A DNA stretch of 12,912 nucleotides from Victivallales bacterium. Lineage in GTDB: Bacteria; Verrucomicrobiota; Lentisphaeria; Victivallales; SZUA-371. Of the stretch, positions 5,987 to 12,912 are shown one piece after another. The stretch covers positions 1 to 12,912 of the forward strand of contig JAQUZV010000038.1 in assembly GCA_028691155.1 (NCBI GenBank), in the 5' to 3' direction. The position numbers and the translations under genes are program-made. Numbering within the stretch: the first letter of the stretch is position 1; every line of letters begins with the position of its first letter. The notes under the pieces were generated by a model. It did no database searches and was not told the DNA's origin. It was given only the letters and a program-made list of their open reading frames with translations.

Positions 5987-6400
5987 ATGGCTGACACTAT
6001 CAATATTTCCTGTCCCAGTTGCAAGACGCTTTTCGAGGTACCGGTAGAAATGATCGGGCAAACCGTGGAATGTTCCGAATGCGGCAACGCATTTGAAATA
6101 GTGCCCCCGAATAACACTCCCGGCGAAACCACCACCGTGACCAATCCCAGCGTCAACGTTTCCGACAAAAATTCCACGCAGACGGTCAAGATCAGCCGGG
6201 CGGGAATCGGGATGGTCCCGGATATCGAAGACAACTATCAGGTAGACGTGGTGGATCAGCACGTGGAAAAAACCGAACTGCGCAAATCGTTTGAATCGGG
6301 AGAATACGCGGTGATCCAGGACCATGACGGGGAGTCGCCGGAGACGGCGAAAACGCCGGCGGAGCCCGATAAGAAATGGTGGAAATTCTGGAAGAAATAA
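5987..6400 (+). CDS. Small zinc-ribbon protein with acidic/polar middle and WWKFWKK tail
   Basis: The product is 137 residues. Residues 6-39 form a compact zinc ribbon: ISCPSCKTLFEVP with Cys9 and Cys12, then VECSECGNAFEIVPP with Cys29 and Cys32, like the MJ0042/zinc_ribbon domains often found at the start of PVC-group membrane or regulatory proteins. Residues 40-125 are low-complexity, polar and mostly acidic, probably disordered. The protein ends in a short basic-aromatic tail, KKWWKFWKK (129-137), that could sit at a membrane interface or bind an acidic partner. No catalytic domain or transmembrane helix is visible. It seems to have its own AT-rich promoter, and 156 bases separate it from the EF-G-like gene. 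I recall similar ribbon starts in Lentisphaerota proteins, but that is memory rather than a search. Function unknown. Confidence 0.72.
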   Translation: MADTINISCPSCKTLFEVPVEMIGQTVECSECGNAFEIVPPNNTPGETTTVTNPSVNVSDKNSTQTVKISRAGIGMVPDIEDNYQVDVVDQHVEKTELRKSFESGEYAVIQDHDGESPETAKTPAEPDKKWWKFWKK

Positions 6401-6448
6401 AGTCGGTGTGAACGTTGTCAGGCATGGGAACCGGAATTTCCCGGCCGA

Positions 6449-6478
6449 GGGAATGGGGGGAATGATATTTTCCATCCC
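6449..6478. repeat. Imperfect hairpin in the gap before the EF-G-like gene
   Basis: GGGAATGG (6449-6456) can pair with CCATCCC (6472-6478) with one bulged A, around a loop of 15 bases. There is no T run, so it is not a clear terminator. The rest of the 6401-6556 gap holds no gene or convincing promoter; TTCCCCGGGGAA (6532-6543) is a 12-base palindrome that overlaps the ribosome site of the next gene. Confidence 0.25.
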
Positions 6479-6556
6479 GCAGGTTGGTTTTCGATGCGGT
6501 AAAGGTTTCGGTATGGGTGGCGACGTTGTCTTTCCCCGGGGAAGGAGCGCAGTGGT

Positions 6557-8644
6557 ATGGATGCGGCAGTACCGTTTTTAGCTCAAATCAGAAATATCGG
6601 CATAATTGCCCATATCGATGCCGGCAAAACTTCCGTTTCCGAACGTTTTCTCTATTATTCCGGCCGCACGCACCGTATCGGCGACATCGATACCGGCAAT
6701 ACCATACTGGATTATCTCGATGAAGAACGCCGGCGCGGCATTACCATCACCGCCGCCGCCGCTTCCCTGGAATGGCCCCCGTCGGACCATCAGTACCTGA
6801 TCCATCTTATCGACACCCCGGGACATATCGATTTCACCGCCGAAGTGGAACGTTCCCTGCGGGTATGCGACGGCGCCATTGTTGTTTTCAGCGGCGTCGA
6901 AGGTGTGGAAGCGCAAAGTGAAAAAGTCTGGCGGCAATCCGCACGTTACCGCCTGCCGAAACTCGCGTTCATCAACAAACTGGATCGTCTCGGGGCGTCT
7001 TTCGATGCCGTCCTGCGGGAAATGCGCCGCAAATTCGCCGATCTGCCGCCGGTGGCATTGCAGTTGCCGCTGGGGCAGGAAAATCATTTGTCCGGTCTGA
7101 TCGACCTGATCGAGATGCGCACGATCACCTTTGTCGGGGAACAGGGAGAAACGGTAAAATACGGTCCGATTCCCGAAGCGGAAATGCCCCGCGCCGCTGC
7201 CGCGCGGGAAGCGATGATCACAACGATCGCCGACTTCTCCAACGCCGTGGCCGACTGTTACCTTTCCGACCGCCCGGTTGCCGCCGCCATATTGCGACAG
7301 GAAGTGCGGACCTTGACCATCGCGGGAAAGATTTGTCCGGTTTTCGGCGGTTCGGCCAAAAAAAATATCGGCATCCAGCCGTTGCTGGACGGAGTGATCG
7401 CCTACCTGCCCTCGCCGCTGGACCGTCCGCCGGTAACCGCCTTGCGTCCGGAAACCGAAGCCCCGGTAACGGTTGCCGTCAGCGACCCCAATTTTTACGG
7501 TCTGGTGTTTAAAATCAGTGCCGGGGACAGTGCCGATCTGCTCTTCGTCCGCACCTATTCCGGCCACCTGCACGGCAATGACACCATCTACAATCCGCGG
7601 ACGCGGGAGCGCATCCGGATCAAACGAATACTACGGCTGTTCGCCGGCAATGTCACCACCCTGGAAGAGGTGGGACCGGGTGACATCATCGGTCTGATCG
7701 GACCGCATCAGGCCATGACCGGGGATACCCTGTGCGCGGTCAACCGTCCCTTGCTGCTGGAAAAGATTTTCTTTCCCGAACCGGTAATTTCCCTGGCGCT
7801 GGAACCGCGTTCCGGCAAAGACAAGGACAAACTGGCCGCCACGCTGGAGTTGCTGTGCCGCGAAGACCCCACTTTGGAACTCAACCGCAACGAGAACGGC
7901 CAGTTGCTGCTCTCCGGCATGGGAGAACTGCATCTGGAAATCTGCGTCAACCGGCTGCGCCGGGAATTCAAGCTCGATCTCCGCTGCGGCAAACCGCGAG
8001 TGGCATTCCGCGAAACCATGTCCCAACCGATTGCCGTCGGCGGGAAATTCGACCGCATGCTGGGCGAAAAAGAACTGTTTGCCGCCGTCGAACTCCAATT
8101 CACCCCGGCGCCGGAAGAGTTCGGCAATCGGGTGGAATGCCGGGTAAACGCAAGCAACACCCTGCCCCGCCACTGGATTACCGCCGCCGAAACCACGTTG
8201 GCCAATGCCCTCCGGACCGGCGGCAGCCACGGTTATCCGCTGATCAAACTGCAGGTGGCAATTACGGCGCTGCACGGCCTGCCGGAAAAAACCACCGAAG
8301 GCGCGGTCAGCGGTGCCGTTCTGGATGCCGTCAACCAGGCCATCCGGCCCGGCACGTTGCCGCTCGAACCGCTGATGCGACTGAACATCATTGCCCCGGA
8401 AGCGCATCTGGGTGAAATCACCGGTTACCTTCAGGCCCGCCGGGCCGTTATTCACCGTATCGACGCCCTGTACGGCAATGAACAACTGCTCTGCGAAGTA
8501 CCACTGGCGGAAATGTTCGGATTCAGTAAAGCGTTGCCGCAACTTTCCGGCGGCCGCGCCGGATTCAGCATGGAGCCGTGCGGCTATCAGCCGATCGCCG
8601 AAAGCGACCTGCAACGCCTGATTGCCGGTTCCGCCGCACTGTAA
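6557..8644 (+). CDS. Divergent elongation factor G paralogue (EF-G2-like translational GTPase)
   Basis: A 695-residue protein of EF-G length. The GTPase domain has all motifs: AHIDAGKT (18-25), RRGITI (59-64), DTPGHIDF with the catalytic His90, NKLD (140-143) and GSAKK (265-269). Domain II and III hallmarks follow (YSGHLHGND, GPGDIIGL, SGMGELHLEI). Domains IV and V are more divergent. GGKFDRMLGEKELFAAVEL replaces the usual RQSGGRGQYG region, a NASNTLPRHW segment stands where GGxIPxxY is normal, and LHGLPEKTTEGAVSGAVL replaces the HxVDSSxxAF motif. The end returns to type, with VPLAEMFGFSKALPQLSGGRAGFSMEP. This pattern suggests a specialised paralogue (ribosome recycling, stress or back-translocation) rather than the housekeeping factor, and no str-operon genes lie nearby. 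The switch I sequence and domain structure are closer to EF-G than to TetM-type resistance proteins. The ATG follows GAAGGAG (6541-6547). Confidence 0.86.
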   Translation: MDAAVPFLAQIRNIGIIAHIDAGKTSVSERFLYYSGRTHRIGDIDTGNTILDYLDEERRRGITITAAAASLEWPPSDHQYLIHLIDTPGHIDFTAEVERSLRVCDGAIVVFSGVEGVEAQSEKVWRQSARYRLPKLAFINKLDRLGASFDAVLREMRRKFADLPPVALQLPLGQENHLSGLIDLIEMRTITFVGEQGETVKYGPIPEAEMPRAAAAREAMITTIADFSNAVADCYLSDRPVAAAILRQEVRTLTIAGKICPVFGGSAKKNIGIQPLLDGVIAYLPSPLDRPPVTALRPETEAPVTVAVSDPNFYGLVFKISAGDSADLLFVRTYSGHLHGNDTIYNPRTRERIRIKRILRLFAGNVTTLEEVGPGDIIGLIGPHQAMTGDTLCAVNRPLLLEKIFFPEPVISLALEPRSGKDKDKLAATLELLCREDPTLELNRNENGQLLLSGMGELHLEICVNRLRREFKLDLRCGKPRVAFRETMSQPIAVGGKFDRMLGEKELFAAVELQFTPAPEEFGNRVECRVNASNTLPRHWITAAETTLANALRTGGSHGYPLIKLQVAITALHGLPEKTTEGAVSGAVLDAVNQAIRPGTLPLEPLMRLNIIAPEAHLGEITGYLQARRAVIHRIDALYGNEQLLCEVPLAEMFGFSKALPQLSGGRAGFSMEPCGYQPIAESDLQRLIAGSAAL

Positions 8645-8670
8645 CCGGCAGCGGCATGGCCGACCGGAGT

Positions 8671-8690
8671 GGTTTTTCCGGCAAAAAACC
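8671..8690. repeat. Hairpin after the EF-G-like gene
   Basis: GGTTTTT (8671-8677) and AAAAACC (8684-8690) are reverse complements with a 6-base loop, 27 bases after the stop. The T run is inside the stem, not after it, so it is only a weak termination or processing candidate between the EF-G-like and moxR genes. Confidence 0.3.
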
Positions 8691-8761
8691 GTTCCGCCGG
8701 TTGCCGCCCCGCCGTTTGACACCTACATTTTATGGCAACAAAAAAGCTCAAGCAGCAAGGC

Positions 8762-8765
8762 AGGA
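8762..8765 (+). promoter_or_regulatory. Ribosome site that sets the MoxR gene start
   Basis: AGGA lies eight bases before the ATG at 8774. The upstream in-frame ATG at 8732 has no purine-rich site before it (CCTACATTTT precedes) and would add a lysine/glutamine-rich 14-residue stretch, so 8774 is preferred. Confidence 0.5.
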
Positions 8766-8773
8766 ATGAAGTC

Positions 8774-9700
8774 ATGATCCGAAAACTGGAAGAACTCCGA
8801 AAGAATCTGCGGTCGGTAATCCGCGGTAAGGCCGAAGCCGCCGAACTGATCACTACCGCACTTTGCGCCAATGCCAATGTCTTGATGGAAGATGTCCCCG
8901 GCGTCGGCAAGACCACTATGGCCAAAGCATTGGCCGCCTCTATCAGCGCCGATTTCAAACGCATTCAGTTTACCCCCGACCTGCTGCCGGCCGATATTCT
9001 GGGCTGCTCCATCTTCAACCCGAAAGAGGGTGAATTCCATTTTCGACCGGGACCGATCTTCACCAATATTCTGCTGGCCGACGAAATCAACCGGGCCTCG
9101 CCGCGAACCCAGTCGGCCCTGCTGGAAGCCATGAGCGAAAAACAGGTCAGTATCGAGGGACATACCTATCCCCTGACCGATCCGTTTCTGGTCATTGCCA
9201 CCCAGAACCCGATCGAATATCAGGGCACCTATCCGCTGCCGGAAGCCCAACTCGACCGTTTTGCCATGCTGGTCACCATCGGGTACCCGGAAGAAAAACA
9301 TGATCTGGAAATCATCTACAGCCACCGCTGCGGCGATCCGCTGGACAATCTGACCCCGGTGCTGTCCATCGACGACATCCGGCAGATTCACACCGAAGTA
9401 AAAAACGTCAAAGTCGAAGAATCGGTGGCGCATTATATTGCCGCCGTCATCCGGGCGACCCGCGAGGATGCCAGAATCATGCTGGGCGCCAGTCCCCGCG
9501 CCATGATCACGTTGCTCCATTGCGCCCAGGCGCGAGCCTACATCCACGCCCGCGCCTATGTGCTGCCGGAGGACGTCAAAATGCTGGCCGTGGACGTGCT
9601 GGCCCATCGGCTGGTGCTGGAAAACAAATCACGCTATTCCGGCGTCAACGCCCGCACGGTAGTATCCGAACTGCTGGAGCGGGTAAAGGTTCCGGTCTGA
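8774..9700 (+). CDS. MoxR-family AAA+ ATPase
   Basis: A 308-residue cytoplasmic AAA+ ATPase of the usual MoxR size. It shows the N-terminal VIRGK segment, Walker A DVPGVGKTT (40-48), the FTPDLLPADILG insert (66-77), Walker B LLADEINRASPRTQSALLEAM (from 100), sensor 1 IATQNPIE (141-148), the PEAQLDRF segment (156-163) and sensor 2 GASPRA (238-243). MoxR proteins act as chaperone-like ATPases on vWA-domain partners. The DUF58 gene that follows after 110 bases encodes such a partner, and the transglutaminase overlaps that gene, so the three form a cluster. If translation instead began at 8732, the protein would be 322 residues. No convincing promoter was found: a perfect TTGACA at 8716-8721 has no matching -10 box. 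The cluster may therefore read through from the EF-G-like gene. Confidence 0.94.
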   Translation: MIRKLEELRKNLRSVIRGKAEAAELITTALCANANVLMEDVPGVGKTTMAKALAASISADFKRIQFTPDLLPADILGCSIFNPKEGEFHFRPGPIFTNILLADEINRASPRTQSALLEAMSEKQVSIEGHTYPLTDPFLVIATQNPIEYQGTYPLPEAQLDRFAMLVTIGYPEEKHDLEIIYSHRCGDPLDNLTPVLSIDDIRQIHTEVKNVKVEESVAHYIAAVIRATREDARIMLGASPRAMITLLHCAQARAYIHARAYVLPEDVKMLAVDVLAHRLVLENKSRYSGVNARTVVSELLERVKVPV

Positions 9701-9713
9701 TTCCGGCCGAATC

Positions 9714-9743
9714 GGAAGCGGCAGCGACCATGAGACCGCTTCC
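9714..9743. repeat. Hairpin between moxR and the DUF58 gene
   Basis: GGAAGCGG (9714-9721) and CCGCTTCC (9736-9743) are exact reverse complements with a 14-base loop. It sits 13 bases after the MoxR stop and 67 before the DUF58 start. With no T run it is more likely an mRNA processing or stability element than a full terminator, and could tune the ratio of MoxR to its partners. Confidence 0.4.
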
Positions 9744-9810
9744 AATTACCGATGCCGCGATCAACCGGAGCGGTGTCCCGACCGGAAACATCGGCACTTA
9801 AAGGTTGCGA

Positions 9811-11142
9811 ATGAAGAAATTAAAAAAATGGCGGGAAAGCTATTATAACGGACCGGATTGGATCCGGCTGCCCGATCTGCTGATCTGCGGCCGCTACAAA
9901 TCCCCGACGATGCTGATCGGTTACTGGCTGTACGCCTGGTATCTGCGCTGGCTGACCTGGCCCGGACGGCTGATTGTTCTCCCTTTCCCGTTGCTGCTCG
10001 ACTATATGATCTTCTCGGTACAGACGCCGATCCATATTCTGATCTTTACCATGATGGCGGTGATGACCGTGGATTTTTGCGGCGGCATGATTTTCCGTCC
10101 CCGCCTGCGGATTATCCGCCACGCCCCGCCGCGGGCCAGGGTCGGCAGTGAAATCACCGTCGGGTACGAACTGTTCAACCGGCGGAAACTGCGCCCGGCC
10201 CTCGATTTGGAGATAGATGAATATTTCCGGAACAAAGGGCTGAAATTCGTTACCGCTCCGGCGGCGGCAAACATTGTCCCGGCCCAAACCCGCCGTCATC
10301 TGCAGACCAGGATTACGGCGCCGCGCCGCGGCTTGTACACGCTGCCGATTCCGATCGCCGATTCGCACTTCCCGCTGGCACTGTTCAAATGGGGATGTCG
10401 CGACGGCGCGGCGCAGAAACTGCATGTCTATCCGGCGTTCCATGTCCTGTCCGACCTGACGCTGCCGGTGGGACGGCGTTTCCAGAAGGAAGGAACCTCG
10501 CGGGTGTCGAAAGTGGGGGAATCGCTGGATTTTGCCGGATGCCGCGATTTTCGTTCCGGCGACGACCCCCGCCATATTCATTGGAGCAGTACCGCCCGCC
10601 GCGGCAAACTGGTGGTCAAAGAGTATCAGGAAGAGTACCTCAGCCGGGTGGCGGTAATTGTCGATACCGGCATCAAAGCACCGAGAATATCGTTGCGGCT
10701 GTTCCGCAAGATGAAACCGGAATACCCGCAGTTGGAAGCGGCGGTCTCCCTCACCGCGGCACTGGCCGATTTTCTGGCCCGGGGTGATTTCGTCATCGAT
10801 TTTTTTGCCGCCGGTCCGGAAGTCTACCATTTCAAGGGCGGTCGGAGTCTGGCCTGTCTCGACGGCATCCTCGATATTCTCTCCTGCCTCGAACCCAACC
10901 TCAACCAACCGCTGGAACGGCTGACGCCGCTGCTGCTCGAAGAAATCACCGGAATCGGCAGCGCCGTCATTGTCCTGCTGGGCTGGAACCGGGAACGGCA
11001 GGAATTGGTGGAAACATTACGCCGACACGGCGTCGCCCTCAAACTGATCTTTATCGGCGACCGCCGGCGCCTGACCGGACCTGAAGAGGCGCTATATTTT
11101 GCCCCCGACGACGTTTTACGGGGAAAGGTCACCAGGTTATGA
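9811..11142 (+). CDS. DUF58-domain protein (MoxR partner, membrane-associated)
   Basis: The product is 443 residues. Two to three hydrophobic segments (about 33-50, 52-71 and 74-93) anchor the N-terminus. A beta-rich region follows (about 100-215, with RARVGSEITVGYELFNRR). Then comes the DUF58 signature FAGCRDFRSGDDPRHIHW (241-258), continuing through STARRGKLVVKEYQEE (260-275). A vWA-like fold begins at VAVIVDTG (280-287). DUF58 proteins are regularly encoded next to moxR and are thought to be its client or adaptor, often at the envelope; the exact activity is unknown. I chose the ATG at 9811 because AAAGG (9800-9804) lies six bases before it; a TTG at 9805 would add two residues. Its TGA (11140-11142) overlaps the next ATG (11139-11141) as ATGA, so translation of the transglutaminase is probably coupled to this gene. 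Confidence 0.9.
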   Translation: MKKLKKWRESYYNGPDWIRLPDLLICGRYKSPTMLIGYWLYAWYLRWLTWPGRLIVLPFPLLLDYMIFSVQTPIHILIFTMMAVMTVDFCGGMIFRPRLRIIRHAPPRARVGSEITVGYELFNRRKLRPALDLEIDEYFRNKGLKFVTAPAAANIVPAQTRRHLQTRITAPRRGLYTLPIPIADSHFPLALFKWGCRDGAAQKLHVYPAFHVLSDLTLPVGRRFQKEGTSRVSKVGESLDFAGCRDFRSGDDPRHIHWSSTARRGKLVVKEYQEEYLSRVAVIVDTGIKAPRISLRLFRKMKPEYPQLEAAVSLTAALADFLARGDFVIDFFAAGPEVYHFKGGRSLACLDGILDILSCLEPNLNQPLERLTPLLLEEITGIGSAVIVLLGWNRERQELVETLRRHGVALKLIFIGDRRRLTGPEEALYFAPDDVLRGKVTRL

Positions 11143-12912
11143 TACAGGAAGAACAAAATTATCGTCCCTGGCCTTACCGGCTGCTGTCGGCCGGACTTAT
11201 CCTGCCGCCGGCAATGCTGTTTACGGTCACGGGCGATCTGCCGCATATTTTTCTGCTCACTGTGACGGGACTCGCCTTCTCACTGCTGCTCCGGCGACCG
11301 GTCCGGTACAGCGACCGCGCCGTCATCTATACGCTGGTCGGCGCCGCCATACTCGCGGTGCTGCTCGATCTGGTGTTCCCGATGCAGGACGGTCGCCTGG
11401 GTTACGTCAGTAAATTCTTCCAGCCCAATATTCTGGTGCCGTTTCTGCTCTATCTCGCCGTCGGCATCTCACTGTTCCGGCCGCATCCGCGCAATCTGGG
11501 CATCATCATCGCCGCCATGTTGGCAATAATGGTCTTCGGCGGCGACATGTTCAACACCACCATGACCAGCGAACGGTTGCCGTTCTGCACGCCGTTGGTC
11601 CACGATATTTATCGCTTCTTTACCGTAATTACCATCATCGAAACCACATTGATCCTGCTTGCCATCTCCTATTGCGCCCATAATGCCTCAGCCCGTAATG
11701 TCCCCCGATGGCGCCGCCGCCAACTGCTGCTGAAAATCATCATGCTGCTGTTGATCCCGGTTATCGCCGTCACCTGCTCCTATTATTATCATAAACACGG
11801 CAACAGGATCCGACAATGGGAAAACTACCTGCTGCGGCTGGGCATGCAGCCGTCCGGACAGATGACCGGACGCATCGAATTCGGACCGCAGGTCAATCTC
11901 AACACCACAATCACGCCGGACATCCGCCGCAATCAGGCCATGATTCTGCTCCAGGTCAAGGGACCGGAAGCGCCGGGTTATCTGCGCGACAGAGTTTACC
12001 ACCTGTACCAGGACGGCACCTGGGAAAGCCGTCAGCTCAATGAGGAAAGACCCGCCATCAGGGAAGAATCGCCCACCGGCATGATTGTCTATACCAGTTA
12101 TCGCCTGGCCGATACCCCGTCCAACGCCAAATTGCAACGCTTCGACGTCTTCCCGGCCGGTAATTTTGCCCTGCAATGGCTGCCGCTGGCCGGCGGATTC
12201 CGCCGCATCGACATTATCGCCGACCGCCTGCAATGCACCGGCGACGGAGAAGTGCAGCCGCAGGAATGGACCAAAGACGGCGGTTATTCCTATTTCACCA
12301 TCCGGGGCGACCACCGGAAAGCCTGGCCCTGGCCCGCCGTCCCGCAATCGCCGCTGTACCTGCAGACGCCCTCGGAACTGAACGCCGAACTGGATCGTTT
12401 CCTGCTCCAGGCCGTCCCGGCAGTACCCGGCCAGGAACTCACCGACACCCAACGCATCGCCGCTCTGGTCGGTTACCTCAAGGCTCATTTCAAATACAGT
12501 CTGGCCGGGTCCGATGCCGCCGGTCAGGATCCGGTACTCTATTTTCTCCGACAATCGCGGCAGGGACACTGCGAACTCTTTGCCGCCGCCACCGTCCTGC
12601 TGCTGCGGCGTATGGGAATCCCGGCCCGCTATGTCACCGGATTCATCTGTGAGGAACAGCATCCGTCGCAACGCTATTTCGTCAGTCGGCTGGGCCACGC
12701 CCACGCCTGGGTGGAGGCCTGGCCGCGCGAGCGCCGGGAATGGGAACTGGTCGAACCGACGCCGCCGGGAGGCATCCCCAATTTCCACCATCAGTGGGGC
12801 ATGCTGGAACCATGGAAAGATCGGCTGGGACTGCTGATGCGGGAAACGCTGGCCCAATTCCGCCGCGGCGTGGTCGCCACCGCAATCATCGCCGCCGCCG
12901 CGGCGGTCTGGG
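11139..12912 (+). CDS. TgpA-like membrane transglutaminase, 3'-truncated by window edge
   Basis: The frame is open from the ATG at 11139 to the window end, giving 591 residues with no stop. The N-terminal third holds about seven hydrophobic segments (near 13-30, 35-52, 61-82, 96-113, 119-136, 157-178 and 198-216). A presumably periplasmic region follows, then a transglutaminase-like core: QGHCELFAAATVLLLRRMGI with Cys478, the ARYVTGF segment (496-502), GHAHAWVEAW with His522, and WELVEPTPP, where Glu539 stands in the usual third triad position. Asp is common there, but Glu is also known in this family. Another hydrophobic helix begins near 575. This is the TgpA/TGc plus DUF3488 layout, often found with moxR and DUF58 genes. 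It may act on envelope proteins or peptidoglycan-linked peptides. The start overlaps the DUF58 stop (ATGA); the end of the protein lies outside the window. Confidence 0.9.
   Translation, partial: MIQEEQNYRPWPYRLLSAGLILPPAMLFTVTGDLPHIFLLTVTGLAFSLLLRRPVRYSDRAVIYTLVGAAILAVLLDLVFPMQDGRLGYVSKFFQPNILVPFLLYLAVGISLFRPHPRNLGIIIAAMLAIMVFGGDMFNTTMTSERLPFCTPLVHDIYRFFTVITIIETTLILLAISYCAHNASARNVPRWRRRQLLLKIIMLLLIPVIAVTCSYYYHKHGNRIRQWENYLLRLGMQPSGQMTGRIEFGPQVNLNTTITPDIRRNQAMILLQVKGPEAPGYLRDRVYHLYQDGTWESRQLNEERPAIREESPTGMIVYTSYRLADTPSNAKLQRFDVFPAGNFALQWLPLAGGFRRIDIIADRLQCTGDGEVQPQEWTKDGGYSYFTIRGDHRKAWPWPAVPQSPLYLQTPSELNAELDRFLLQAVPAVPGQELTDTQRIAALVGYLKAHFKYSLAGSDAAGQDPVLYFLRQSRQGHCELFAAATVLLLRRMGIPARYVTGFICEEQHPSQRYFVSRLGHAHAWVEAWPRERREWELVEPTPPGGIPNFHHQWGMLEPWKDRLGLLMRETLAQFRRGVVATAIIAAAAAVW

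Noticed and set aside
6557..8644. TetM-like tetracycline ribosome-protection gene
   Set aside because: Switch I, the length and the C-terminal VPLAEMFG region follow EF-G. I see no TetM-specific signature, although a resistance role is not formally excluded.
7631..8722. Minus-strand open frame of 363 codons opposite the EF-G-like gene
   Set aside because: Antisense to conserved EF-G domains, Gln/Arg/Gly-rich, with no motif or ribosome site.
9820..10908. Minus-strand open frame of 362 codons opposite the DUF58 gene
   Set aside because: Antisense shadow with no recognisable domain.
11688..12857. Minus-strand open frame of 389 codons opposite the transglutaminase gene
   Set aside because: The plus strand carries membrane segments and a Cys-His-Glu catalytic core, so this is a shadow.
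1..12912. CRISPR array, tRNA, rRNA, insertion sequence or att site
   Set aside because: Reading both strands, I saw no regularly spaced repeats, cloverleaf sequence, transposase or integrase. A dedicated tRNA and repeat scan would be needed to exclude small cases.

Overview
The window is a GC-rich (roughly 55-60% by eye), densely coding bacterial chromosome segment. Ten of its genes lie on the plus strand and one on the minus strand. I see no mobile element, phage gene, CRISPR array, tRNA or rRNA. The organism is probably a Gram-negative from the PVC/Lentisphaerota side of the tree. That guess is weak: it rests on remembered resemblance of the small CxxC zinc-ribbon protein, on the divergent EF-G, and on the overall gene mix, not on a marker gene.

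Layout. Positions 1-606: 3' part of an AmrS-type radical SAM enzyme (AmmeMemoRadiSam system). 723-1838: an SPFH-domain protein with a C-terminal GYF_2 domain, behind a near-consensus sigma70 promoter. 1947-2714 (minus): a PP2C-type Ser/Thr phosphatase. It converges on the SPFH gene and diverges from avtA. 2959-4212: avtA, valine-pyruvate aminotransferase. 4216-5196: a membrane-anchored class III adenylate cyclase, three bases after avtA and probably translated with it. 5197-5432: non-coding, with strong inverted repeats and a promoter. 5433-5870: a cytosine deaminase of the yeast Fcy1 type. 5871-5986: an AT-rich gap with two inverted repeats. 5987-6400: a small zinc-ribbon protein. 6557-8644: a divergent EF-G paralogue. 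8774-9700, 9811-11142 and 11139-end: a MoxR ATPase, a DUF58 protein and a TgpA-like membrane transglutaminase, the last cut by the window edge.

How the genes work together. The MoxR-DUF58-transglutaminase trio is a widely conserved cluster in which an AAA+ ATPase is thought to act on vWA-like DUF58 partners at the membrane or envelope. The PP2C gene (serine/threonine phosphorylation) and the cyclase (cAMP) suggest local signalling capacity, and the SPFH protein suggests membrane organisation or stress response. The avtA-cyclase pair is the most unexpected operon. I found no clearly novel multi-gene defence or mobile system. The most noteworthy items are the Fcy1-like deaminase with the full yeast active-site set, the avtA-cyclase coupling, the divergent domain IV of the EF-G paralogue, the lineage-type zinc-ribbon protein with an aromatic/basic tail, and several strong unexplained inverted repeats.
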